From Pseudomonadota bacterium (GTDB taxonomy: Bacteria; Pseudomonadota; Alphaproteobacteria; Rhodospirillales; 2-02-FULL-58-16): a DNA stretch of 9,604 nt. Each line of letters opens with the position of its first letter. Position 1 is the first letter of the stretch. The notes beneath the pieces are model-generated. The model saw only the letters and a program-made list of their open reading frames with translations. It was not told where the DNA came from and did not search any database. This document shows, piece after piece, positions 1-6,035 of this stretch. Made by a program: the position numbers and the translations under genes. The DNA is taken from assembly GCA_022572335.1 (NCBI GenBank), contig JACZWD010000098.1:1-9604 (forward strand). Reading direction: 5' to 3'.

Positions 1-430
1 GCATGGCGGCCTTTATGCGCGGCACAAGCACCCCGACCGGCTTGCCCTGGCGCGGTATGGACTCCGAAGCATAGCGCCGCCCCTCGCTGTCGGAGACCAG
101 GCCCTGGGCGGTGAGGCGCCTTCGTTCCGCCCGGGTGATCGGCGGCCTGTCCGGGAACGAACCCAGGTTGGGGGCCGGCTTGCCGGCGCCCGGCGGCGGC
201 TTGCCCCGGTCGGCCACCAGGGTACTCTGTTTCTTGTCCGATTCCGTGGCGGCCGGCTTTTTGTCATCCGCTCCGGCGAAGAATTCCTTGGTATTCTTAT
301 ACCATTCGACCGGGTTGATCGCGTCGGGAACCCGCGAACACCCGCCAACGGCCGCAAGCAAAACCGCGGCCGAGACGACGGGCCCAAGGAGCCCCTTCGC
401 CGCCCGCCATGTATTTCCCTCGACAGCCAT
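1..430 (-). CDS. Putative lipoprotein, N-terminal part (gene continues past the left edge)
   Basis: Seen: reading leftward from the ATG at 430-428, the frame stays open to base 1, giving 143 codons with no stop, so the C-terminus is missing. The N-terminus is a lipoprotein signal: Arg9 and Lys12, a hydrophobic stretch at about residues 14-29, then V-G-G-Cys31, a slightly loose lipobox in which Cys31 would be lipidated. The mature part is Pro-, Lys- and Gly-rich and looks like a disordered linker, with a PNLGSFPDRPP segment near residue 93. The start is supported by an AAGGAGG ribosome site at 449-443, eleven bases upstream. Known: many alphaproteobacterial OmpA-like peptidoglycan-binding lipoproteins begin with a lipobox and a low-complexity linker. 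Inference: this could be one of them, with its globular domain beyond base 1, but nothing visible proves that. Function is otherwise unknown. It is divergent from phaC. Confidence 0.72.
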   Translation of the reverse strand, partial: MAVEGNTWRAAKGLLGPVVSAAVLLAAVGGCSRVPDAINPVEWYKNTKEFFAGADDKKPAATESDKKQSTLVADRGKPPPGAGKPAPNLGSFPDRPPITRAERRRLTAQGLVSDSEGRRYASESIPRQGKPVGVLVPRIKAAM

Positions 431-647
431 GATTGCCGCAGCCTCCTTCGCGCAAAGCCGAGCTATTTGGCCGGTGAATTGTACATTGCCTGAACTTCGT
501 TAACAGTATACAAACGCTGGCCCAATACAATCCCCAGGCCTTCGCCCTCCCTCCGCCGGGGATACGGAGGCGCGCAACGCGTTGGAACGTCCTAACCTAT
601 CCGCCAGTGTCAGATGCTTCCCCTCGAAGATCATAAAGGATTGAGCC
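431..647. promoter_or_regulatory. Divergent intergenic region between the lipoprotein gene and phaC
   Basis: This 217-base stretch must hold the promoters for both flanking genes. It is the most AT-rich non-coding part of the left half around 476-531. A TACAAT hexamer, close to a sigma-70 -10 box, occurs on the plus strand at 526-531 and another on the minus strand at 483-478. Neither has a well-spaced -35 partner, so no promoter is assigned precisely. A GTTAAC half-site at 499-504 lacks the second TTAA needed for a CtrA box. A short hairpin lies at 550-570 (CCTCCG and CGGAGG with a nine-base loop) and could fall in the phaC leader. Confidence 0.35.
635..640 (+). promoter_or_regulatory. Ribosome binding site of phaC
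   Basis: AAAGGA is followed by seven bases and then the ATG at 648. This spacing supports 648 as the phaC start over any internal methionine. Confidence 0.7.
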
Positions 648-2441
648 ATGGCCAATCAACCGGGCTTCGAAATGCCGGCACCAGACGACGAATCCGTATC
701 GGGGTCCATGACCGACACCGCCGAGCGCTGCCAGCGCCTGGTCACCGAGTTCCTCACCCACAGGGCGGCCGCGGGCGCCTCGCCCGATCCGTTCAATATC
801 GGAAACGCCTTTCTCGAAATGACCGCCAGGATGATGAGCGATCCCGCAAAGATGGTGCAGGCGCAAATGTCCCTGTGGCAGGATTACCTGGGCCTCTGGC
901 AGAGCACGGCGGGCCGCATGTTGGGGCAGGAAACGGCGCCCGCCGCGACGCCTGAGGCGCGCGACCGGCGCTTCCGGGACAAGGACTGGGACGAGAACGC
1001 GCTCTTCGATTTCATCAAGCAGTCCTACCTGCTGACCGCGCGCTGGCTCCAGGCCACGGTCGAGGACGTACACGGCCTGGACGACGAGACCGCGCGCAAG
1101 GTGGAATTTTTCACCCGCCAGTTCGTCAACGCCCTGTCGCCCACCAACTTCGTCATGACCAACCCGGAGGTGTTGCGCGCGACCATCGAATCGCGGGGCG
1201 AGAATCTTGTCCGCGGGCTGGGCAACATGCTGGAGGACCTGGAGCGCGGCAACGGCCGGCTCGCCATCAAGATGACCGACCTGGACGCCTTCCGGGTCGG
1301 TGGGAACATCGCCGTGACGCCGGGCAAGGTGGTCTTCCGCAACGCCCTGATGGAACTGATCCAGTACGACCCGGCCACGCCAAAGGTCCGCCGGCGGCCC
1401 CTGCTGATCGTGCCGCCATGGATCAACAAGTTCTACATCCTGGATTTGCGCCCCGAAAATTCGCTCATCAAATGGGCAGTGGACCAGGGGCATACGGTGT
1501 TCGTCGTCTCCTGGGTCAACCCGGACGAGGCCCTGGCCGAAAAGACCTTCGACGACTATATGGTCGAGGGGCCGCTGGCGGCAATCGACGCCATCGAAAA
1601 GGCCACCGGGGAAGCCCGGATCAACGCCGTCGGGTACTGCGTCGGCGGCACCCTGCTGGCATGCACGCTGGCCTACATGGCGGCCCGGGGCGACGAGCGC
1701 ATCGTCTCGGCCACCTTTCTCGCCGCCATGGTGGACTTCGCCGAGGCCGGCGAGCTTGCCGTCTTCATCGACGAGGTGCAGGTGGCCCGGCTCGAGGAAC
1801 GCATGAAGGAGCGGGGCTACCTGGAGGGCCGCGAAATGGCCGCCAGCTTCAACATGATGCGCGACAACGACCTGATCTGGTCCTTCGTCGTCAACAACTA
1901 CCTTTTGGGCAAGGACCCCTTCCCCTTCGACCTGCTCTACTGGAACGCGGACACCACCCGCATACCGGCGGCCATGCACGGCTTCTATCTGCGCAAGATG
2001 TACATGGAGAACAAGCTGGTGACGCCGGGCGGGATCAGCCTCGCGGGTGTTCCCATAGACCTTGGAAAGATCAAGACGCCGGCCTACGTCGTGTCCGCCC
2101 GCGACGATCACATCGTTCCCTGGAAATCCACCTACGCGCACACGCGTCTGTATTCCGGGCCGGTGCGGTTCATGCTCGCGGCGTCGGGCCACATCGCCGG
2201 CATCGTCAATCCGCCGGCGGCCGACAAGTACTGCCATTGGATCAACGCGAAAAAGTCCAAGAACCCGGACACCTGGTTCGAGGGCGCCACCCGGCACGAG
2301 GGCTCCTGGTGGCCCGACTGGCACAAATGGCTGACCACGCACGCCGGCCGAATGACCGTGGCCGCCCGCGTCCCCGGCGACGGCGGGCTCACGGTGATCG
2401 GGGACGCCCCGGGCGTCTACGTGCAGGCGCGCGCCGACTGA
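648..2441 (+). CDS. phaC: Class I polyhydroxyalkanoate synthase PhaC
   Basis: Polymerises (R)-3-hydroxyacyl-CoA, typically 3-hydroxybutyryl-CoA, into polyhydroxyalkanoate with release of CoA, at the surface of the cytoplasmic storage granule. Seen: 597 residues, the usual length of class I synthases. A variable N-terminal region is followed by an alpha/beta-hydrolase core. PPWINKFYILDL starts at residue 256. The lipase-like box GYCVGG holds the catalytic nucleophile Cys331, Asp487 lies in DDHIVPW, and the catalytic base His515 in SGHIAGIVNPP, so the full triad is present. The C-terminal WWPDWHKWL segment is also typical. Single-subunit length and sequence argue against class III (PhaC/PhaE) and class IV (PhaC/PhaR) types. 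The start at 648 has a good ribosome site. No phaA, phaB, phasin or phaR gene lies beside it in the window, so precursor supply is encoded elsewhere. Confidence 0.96.
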   Translation: MANQPGFEMPAPDDESVSGSMTDTAERCQRLVTEFLTHRAAAGASPDPFNIGNAFLEMTARMMSDPAKMVQAQMSLWQDYLGLWQSTAGRMLGQETAPAATPEARDRRFRDKDWDENALFDFIKQSYLLTARWLQATVEDVHGLDDETARKVEFFTRQFVNALSPTNFVMTNPEVLRATIESRGENLVRGLGNMLEDLERGNGRLAIKMTDLDAFRVGGNIAVTPGKVVFRNALMELIQYDPATPKVRRRPLLIVPPWINKFYILDLRPENSLIKWAVDQGHTVFVVSWVNPDEALAEKTFDDYMVEGPLAAIDAIEKATGEARINAVGYCVGGTLLACTLAYMAARGDERIVSATFLAAMVDFAEAGELAVFIDEVQVARLEERMKERGYLEGREMAASFNMMRDNDLIWSFVVNNYLLGKDPFPFDLLYWNADTTRIPAAMHGFYLRKMYMENKLVTPGGISLAGVPIDLGKIKTPAYVVSARDDHIVPWKSTYAHTRLYSGPVRFMLAASGHIAGIVNPPAADKYCHWINAKKSKNPDTWFEGATRHEGSWWPDWHKWLTTHAGRMTVAARVPGDGGLTVIGDAPGVYVQARAD

Positions 2442-2456
2442 GCCGCCCGACGCCGC

Positions 2457-2477
2457 TGGTTAAGGGACCATTAACCA
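2457..2477. promoter_or_regulatory. CtrA-type binding box, perfect dyad
   Basis: TTAA at 2460-2463, seven bases, then TTAAC at 2471-2475 is an exact match to the CtrA consensus TTAA-N7-TTAAC. The site is a perfect inverted repeat: arms TGGTTAA and TTAACCA around the seven-base centre GGGACCA, so the consensus reads on both strands. It lies 15 bases after the phaC stop and about 110 bases before the next start, the right region for a promoter of the 2585-3532 gene. CtrA is the cell-cycle and motility response regulator of alphaproteobacteria. The match is seen; occupancy by CtrA is inferred. Confidence 0.6.
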
Positions 2478-2584
2478 CTTCCCAATACGGTGCACGCGGG
2501 GCCTTTCCGGATTGGCAGCCGTCGCGCCCGGCTGGGCGGGGACGGCGCGCCGAAGGCCTTGCGGCAAACGGCGGAGTGAGTTCC

Positions 2585-3532
2585 ATGCATCCAAACGGCG
2601 GATCGACAGGCGACGGCCACGTTGGGCCACGGGCCACCGGCGGGCGGCCGGCGGACAGCGCCTCCGCGGGCATTCCGGGAAAGCCGGACGGGGAGTGGAT
2701 GGACAGCTTCCCCGAGCTCAAGGACCTTCGCGACGTCCTGCGCCGCCGGCGCGCCAACGGGGAGATCGATTTCGACAACATCCGTGATCTCAACGTCCTC
2801 CAGGCCTGGAGCAACGCCCTGGCCGGCCTCGACCGGGAGGCCCTTGAAGCCTTCGTCGAGGAGACGTTCGTCGAGCTCGGCCTGGCGACGGAAGACGAGG
2901 CCCAGTTCACCATCTCCGGCCTGCGCCTGTTCCGCCGCCGCGAATGGAACAGCCTGAGCCCCCACATCAAGAAACGCCTGCTTCAGCACGAAAGGCTCAC
3001 CGCCAGCATCGCCGGAGGCTTCCGCAAACGCCTGGAGCGCGCGCTCGCCATCGTGCGCGGCGGCCGCGACCAGCCCCTGGCCGACGAGTTCAAGAAGACC
3101 GGTTCCAGCCGCAACGACCTTCTCGAGATCAAGGGGGCCATCGAATTCATGCGCGAGGTCGCGGAACAGGATCCCTTCCTGCGTTTCAACCTTCAGCGCA
3201 TCGTCCGCGAGGTGATCAAGGATCCCGAGATCCTGAACCAAGCCATCACCTGGCACGAGGTCCCGGTGCACCGCATCGGCACCCTGATCCGCCACGCCGT
3301 CAGCAAGATCCTGGACACCGTCATCAGTCTCGAGACCCGCAACGTCAAAGCCCAGCACCCCAAGCTTTACGGTTTCCGGCGCGCCCGCGCCATCGCCGCG
3401 TTGACGGGGCACCTGCGCCGGGCGCGGGAGCTGGGCTGCGGGGCCCAGATCCGGTCGCTGATCCTCGATCGCCTGAAGCCCCATCCGGCCATCTTCCAAC
3501 TGTATTTCGGCACCCGCCATCCGCTGGCGTAG
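2585..3532 (+). CDS. Conserved-looking hypothetical protein, 315 residues, possibly CtrA-controlled
   Basis: I do not recognise this family. Seen: residues 1-38 are rich in Gly, Pro, Ser and Asp and probably disordered. Residues 39-315 are highly charged (Arg, Glu, Asp, Lys), mostly Leu/Ala/Ile-rich and predicted helical, with an Arg cluster at 53-56. There is no signal peptide, membrane segment, or obvious nucleotide- or metal-binding motif. The only cysteine is Cys285, so a cytoplasmic, scaffolding or regulatory role is more likely than an enzyme, but that is a guess. Codon use follows the GC-rich neighbours, with amino-acid-like constraint across the whole frame. The ATG at 2585 has GGAG at 2573-2576, eight bases upstream; ATG 2699 (Met39) is an alternative but its GGGGAG is only three bases away. 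The frame is open far upstream into phaC, so the exact start is uncertain. It follows phaC by 143 bases and has a CtrA-type box in between. Confidence 0.8.
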   Translation: MHPNGGSTGDGHVGPRATGGRPADSASAGIPGKPDGEWMDSFPELKDLRDVLRRRRANGEIDFDNIRDLNVLQAWSNALAGLDREALEAFVEETFVELGLATEDEAQFTISGLRLFRRREWNSLSPHIKKRLLQHERLTASIAGGFRKRLERALAIVRGGRDQPLADEFKKTGSSRNDLLEIKGAIEFMREVAEQDPFLRFNLQRIVREVIKDPEILNQAITWHEVPVHRIGTLIRHAVSKILDTVISLETRNVKAQHPKLYGFRRARAIAALTGHLRRARELGCGAQIRSLILDRLKPHPAIFQLYFGTRHPLA

Positions 3533-3589
3533 TACGGCGCCGCGCCGCGGCGTCCCCCCCCCGGAGCGTCGGAAGCCCTGCCGACCCGT

Positions 3590-3621
3590 CCTCCGCAGCA
3601 GCGGCGCTGCCGCTGCGGAGG
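3590..3621 (+). terminator. GC-rich hairpin, candidate terminator
   Basis: CCTCCGCAG and CTGCGGAGG form nine-base perfect arms. An alternative fold pairs CTCC with GGAG and GCAGCGG with CCGCTGC around a CGCTG loop, with a three-base bulge. It starts about 58 bases after the stop codon at 3532. No T-run follows, so it is not a classical intrinsic terminator and could be a processing or stability element instead. Confidence 0.4.
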
Positions 3622-3699
3622 GTGGATGGGCCCGATCGGGGCACGCTGAACTCCCCTGACCCGCGGCCACGAATCCCGTTGTCGCGGCTTCGGCAAATG

Positions 3700-3715
3700 G
3701 GATACACGTATATCC
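3700..3715. repeat. Short dyad symmetry upstream of the thioredoxin-like gene
   Basis: GGATA and TATCC flank CACGTA in a locally AT-rich spot about 100 bases before the ATG at 3813. It could be an operator, but five-base arms are short enough to arise by chance. Confidence 0.2.
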
Positions 3716-3812
3716 AACCGTAATCCCGGGACCGTTGGCCATTGCCCGGCCGTGGTCGAAAGACGGCGATACCGGCCATCGCTTCACGTGGTCGGATTTG
3801 AGGGTCTCCGAT

Positions 3813-4361
3813 ATGTATGTCCGGCGGCGACGATTTCTGGCCGGGATCGGCACCCTCGCCATGGCGGCATTGTTGCCTGCCGTCGGTCACGCCGCCCGCG
3901 TGCCGGTGGCCGGATTCGCGCCGGAGCCCTGGTTCGCCGAGACGGCCTTCGACCTCGCCAAGGACCTGGTGGCCGCCAACGCCGCTGGCAAGACCCTGGC
4001 GCTGCTGTGGGAGCAGAAGGGCTGCTATTACTGCCGCGAGATGCACAGGGTGAATTTCCAGGTACCCGAGATCGTCGCCTTCGGAAAGAAGCACTTCCAC
4101 ATCATCCAGATGGACCTTTGGGGCAACCGCGAGTTCATCGACTTCGACGGCGTGGACCGAAAGGAATCGAAGATCGCCGGCGGCCGATCCGTCCGCGGCA
4201 CGCCGGTGACCCTGTTCTTCGGCAAGGCCGGCGACGAGGTCTTCCGCATGCCTGGCTATGCCAAGCCGCCCCTTTTCCTGGCGGTCTATCGGTACGTGGC
4301 GGAGAAGGGCTACGAACGGGCGTCGTTGCGCGACTGGATCAAGGCCGGCGGCGCGAACTAA
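3813..4361 (+). CDS. Exported SoxW-like thioredoxin-fold protein (CYYC)
   Basis: Likely a periplasmic thiol-disulfide oxidoreductase or reductase; the partner is unknown. Seen: 182 residues. The N-terminus has an RRRRFLAG run at residues 4-11, which fits the twin-arginine pattern R-R-x-F-L, then a hydrophobic segment and a possible signal-peptidase site after GHA near residue 27. The active site is GCYYC with Cys71 and Cys74, the only cysteines, followed by REMH and VNF as in SoxW-like thioredoxins. The buried cis-proline is Pro131 in RGTP, before the strand VTLFF. The pattern around QMDLWGNREFIDFDG also fits that group. The start at 3813 is chosen because it places the signal at the N-terminus and has GAGGG at 3800-3804, eight bases away; ATG 3735 in the same frame would bury the signal. 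Known: SoxW-type proteins can serve sulfur oxidation or general redox roles; no sox genes are present here, so a sulfur role is not supported. The exported TPR gene follows. Confidence 0.82.
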   Translation: MYVRRRRFLAGIGTLAMAALLPAVGHAARVPVAGFAPEPWFAETAFDLAKDLVAANAAGKTLALLWEQKGCYYCREMHRVNFQVPEIVAFGKKHFHIIQMDLWGNREFIDFDGVDRKESKIAGGRSVRGTPVTLFFGKAGDEVFRMPGYAKPPLFLAVYRYVAEKGYERASLRDWIKAGGAN

Positions 4362-4407
4362 CGATCAAGCGATGGACCTGCCCTTCGCATGCCGCTCAGA
4401 CAGAACC

Positions 4408-4419
4408 ATCCCCGGGGAT
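4408..4419. repeat. Twelve-base perfect palindrome before the TPR gene
   Basis: ATCCCCGGGGAT lies in the 105-base gap between the thioredoxin-like gene and the TPR gene. It could be a regulator site, but GC-rich palindromes of this size are not rare in such DNA. Confidence 0.2.
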
Positions 4420-4466
4420 CGAGCCCCCGTGGGAAAACCCGGCCCGACGTGGAGTGGCGAAGTCCC

Positions 4467-5861
4467 ATGAATACCCGAATCTTCCCGGTCGTCGCGATGG
4501 TCGCGGTCTTCGGATTGGGCGGTTTGCAGGTATCCGCCCAGAGTCTCTCCAGCGCCAGGGAGAACAATGAGCACGTCCGTTCGTGGAACGCCTTTGCCGA
4601 GGCGCTTCTGCGCGTACACCGGTATCGGCTGGCTACCCGGAAGATCCATGAGACCGAGCGCCTTGGCGGATACGCCCGGATGCCCGATTTCTATCGCGAG
4701 ATCGAATACCACGATGCCGACAGCGGACGCCTTTTGAGCCGAATTCGATGGGAGCGGGAACACCCCGGCAACGCCCATACGGTCGAGGCTTTCTTCTACG
4801 ACAAGCACGGCCGCGTGAGCGTGGACTATCTGGCCGCCTATTTGCCGGGCTTTCGAAACGCACCCATCCAGACCCTGATCAACGTTCACTATTACGACGA
4901 CGAGCTGCACGCCTTCCGGCAGTTCGATGCATCCGGGAATACGATTTTCGAGCGCTGCCAAGGCGATTACTTTGACCGTCCTATCGACATTTCGCTCGAT
5001 GATGGGAACATACCGCCGTCTCCAGAGCGGGTGTCGAATGACATTTACGTGATCTGCTTTGGATTTTTGCCGCTAACGGCCGACCGTTTTCTGAAACCTA
5101 CGGCCCTCGTTCCCGCCATTATCGAGACCGGCCCAACGACCGCAGGCGACGGTACGACCGGTGAACATCTGGAGCGGCGAATTGCCGATCTCAGCCGCGA
5201 GATCGCGGCGTCGCCGAACATTGCAAGGCTTTACGCACGGCGTGGCCGGGATCTCTTCCTCCTGAACCGGCTCGATGATGCCATCGCCGATTTCACCCAA
5301 GCCATCCAACTCGACGACGGCCTGGACGCCGCCTATTTCGGCCGCGGTATGGCGTTCGGCCGGATCGGTGAACTCGACAAGGGAATCGGGGATCTCACGG
5401 TCTTCCTTCGGCGAAATCCGAAGAGTTCGCTCGCCTATACCAAGCGCGGCGTGCGCTACATCTGGAAGACGGATTTCGAGCGTGCGCGCAAGGATCTGGA
5501 GATGGCCGTCGTTCTGGACAACGCCAACGCCGAGGCCCACGACGATCTCGGTGTGGCGCTTGCGCAGCTCGGTAAAATCGACGAAGCGCTCAGGCATCTT
5601 CGAAAAGCGAAGGCGCTGGAACCCGGTTATCAGAAGGTCCACCACAACCTGGCGATGGTGTACTACATGACCGACGACCTCGACCGGGCGCTGTCCGCTG
5701 TCGACGACTCCTTACGATTGCGACCGGAGAACAGGAGTTCACTCCTGCTCAGGGGGACCATCCTCGAAGGGCTTGGCCGTCACGCGGAAGCGACGGCGGT
5801 ACGGGAACGGGCCGAATTTCTTCCGCAAGGAAACTGGTCGGAGCGCTCCGCGATCCGTTGA
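4467..5861 (+). CDS. Exported protein with unfamiliar N-terminal domain and six TPR units
   Basis: Seen: 464 residues. Residues 1-24 form a Sec-type signal (Arg4, hydrophobic core at 6-20, likely cleavage after VSA), so the protein is probably periplasmic. Residues about 25-215 form a globular domain I do not recognise, rich in aromatic and charged residues, with GRLLSRIRWERE near 87-98. It contains the only two cysteines, Cys164 and Cys197. After a Thr/Gly-rich linker near 222-234, about six TPR units of roughly 34 residues run from 253 to about 450, with the usual G and A positions (for example HDDLGVALAQLGKIDEALRH). TPR arrays mediate protein-protein contacts, so a scaffold or assembly role is inferred. 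The ATG at 4467 is chosen because it gives a clean signal; its ribosome site is weak (GGAG at 4451-4454, twelve bases away), and ATG 4389 in frame lacks a signal. Base composition is lower in GC than in neighbouring genes around 4980-5100. It may be co-transcribed with the thioredoxin-like gene. Confidence 0.82.
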   Translation: MNTRIFPVVAMVAVFGLGGLQVSAQSLSSARENNEHVRSWNAFAEALLRVHRYRLATRKIHETERLGGYARMPDFYREIEYHDADSGRLLSRIRWEREHPGNAHTVEAFFYDKHGRVSVDYLAAYLPGFRNAPIQTLINVHYYDDELHAFRQFDASGNTIFERCQGDYFDRPIDISLDDGNIPPSPERVSNDIYVICFGFLPLTADRFLKPTALVPAIIETGPTTAGDGTTGEHLERRIADLSREIAASPNIARLYARRGRDLFLLNRLDDAIADFTQAIQLDDGLDAAYFGRGMAFGRIGELDKGIGDLTVFLRRNPKSSLAYTKRGVRYIWKTDFERARKDLEMAVVLDNANAEAHDDLGVALAQLGKIDEALRHLRKAKALEPGYQKVHHNLAMVYYMTDDLDRALSAVDDSLRLRPENRSSLLLRGTILEGLGRHAEATAVRERAEFLPQGNWSERSAIR

Positions 5862-6035
5862 CGGCGCAAGCGCCCGAGCGGCGCGAATGAACGTGCGGCT
5901 CCGGCGGCCGCTGCGAATCGGCCGGCAGGATACCCAGGTATCGCTCCCCGGTGGTTCGCGCATCCTTTTTCGGCCGTCCCGGCGCATGGCCGCACGGTCA
6001 CCACGCGTTGGCCAACACCCTTTATGACCTCACGC
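5862..6035. other. Convergent junction between the TPR gene and the mutase operon
   Basis: Both flanking genes end here, so a bidirectional terminator is expected. Two small dyads are seen: CGGCCG repeated at 5905-5910 and 5919-5924 (six-base arms, eight-base loop), and GATACC-CA-GGTATC at 5929-5942. Neither has a T-run. No small gene and no cobalamin-binding subunit is encoded in these 174 bases. Confidence 0.4.
5905..5924. terminator. Weak hairpin between convergent genes
   Basis: CGGCCG, eight bases (CTGCGAAT), CGGCCG can form a six-base-pair stem usable from either strand. It lies 44 bases after the TPR stop and lacks a T-run, so it is only a candidate. Confidence 0.22.

Larger units (their letters stand above)
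3533..3812. other. Gene-free stretch between the 315-residue gene and the thioredoxin-like gene
   Basis: This 280-base stretch has frames that stay open through it only because of high GC, and none has a credible start signal. It contains a run of nine C at 3554-3562, a strong GC-rich hairpin at 3590-3621 and a short dyad at 3700-3715. It presumably ends the upstream transcript and starts the downstream one, but no clear -35/-10 pair was found. Confidence 0.5.

Noticed and set aside
499..504. GTTAAC as a CtrA site in front of phaC
   Set aside because: Only a half-site: neither strand has the partner TTAA at seven-base spacing.
597..2342. Long open frame on the minus strand opposite phaC (581 codons)
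   Set aside because: It is a shadow of phaC caused by GC-rich third positions: its product is rich in Gly, Arg, Val and His with no domain, while phaC has a full catalytic triad in the same bases.
1418..2584. Upstream extension of the 315-residue gene into phaC
   Set aside because: The frame stays open, but the translation there is Arg/Gly/His-rich junk overlapping the phaC catalytic region. Real-looking protein begins at about 2585.
3735..3812. Earlier start for the thioredoxin-like protein
   Set aside because: It would put 26 extra residues before a clear twin-arginine-like signal peptide, while ATG 3813 has a ribosome site at good spacing.
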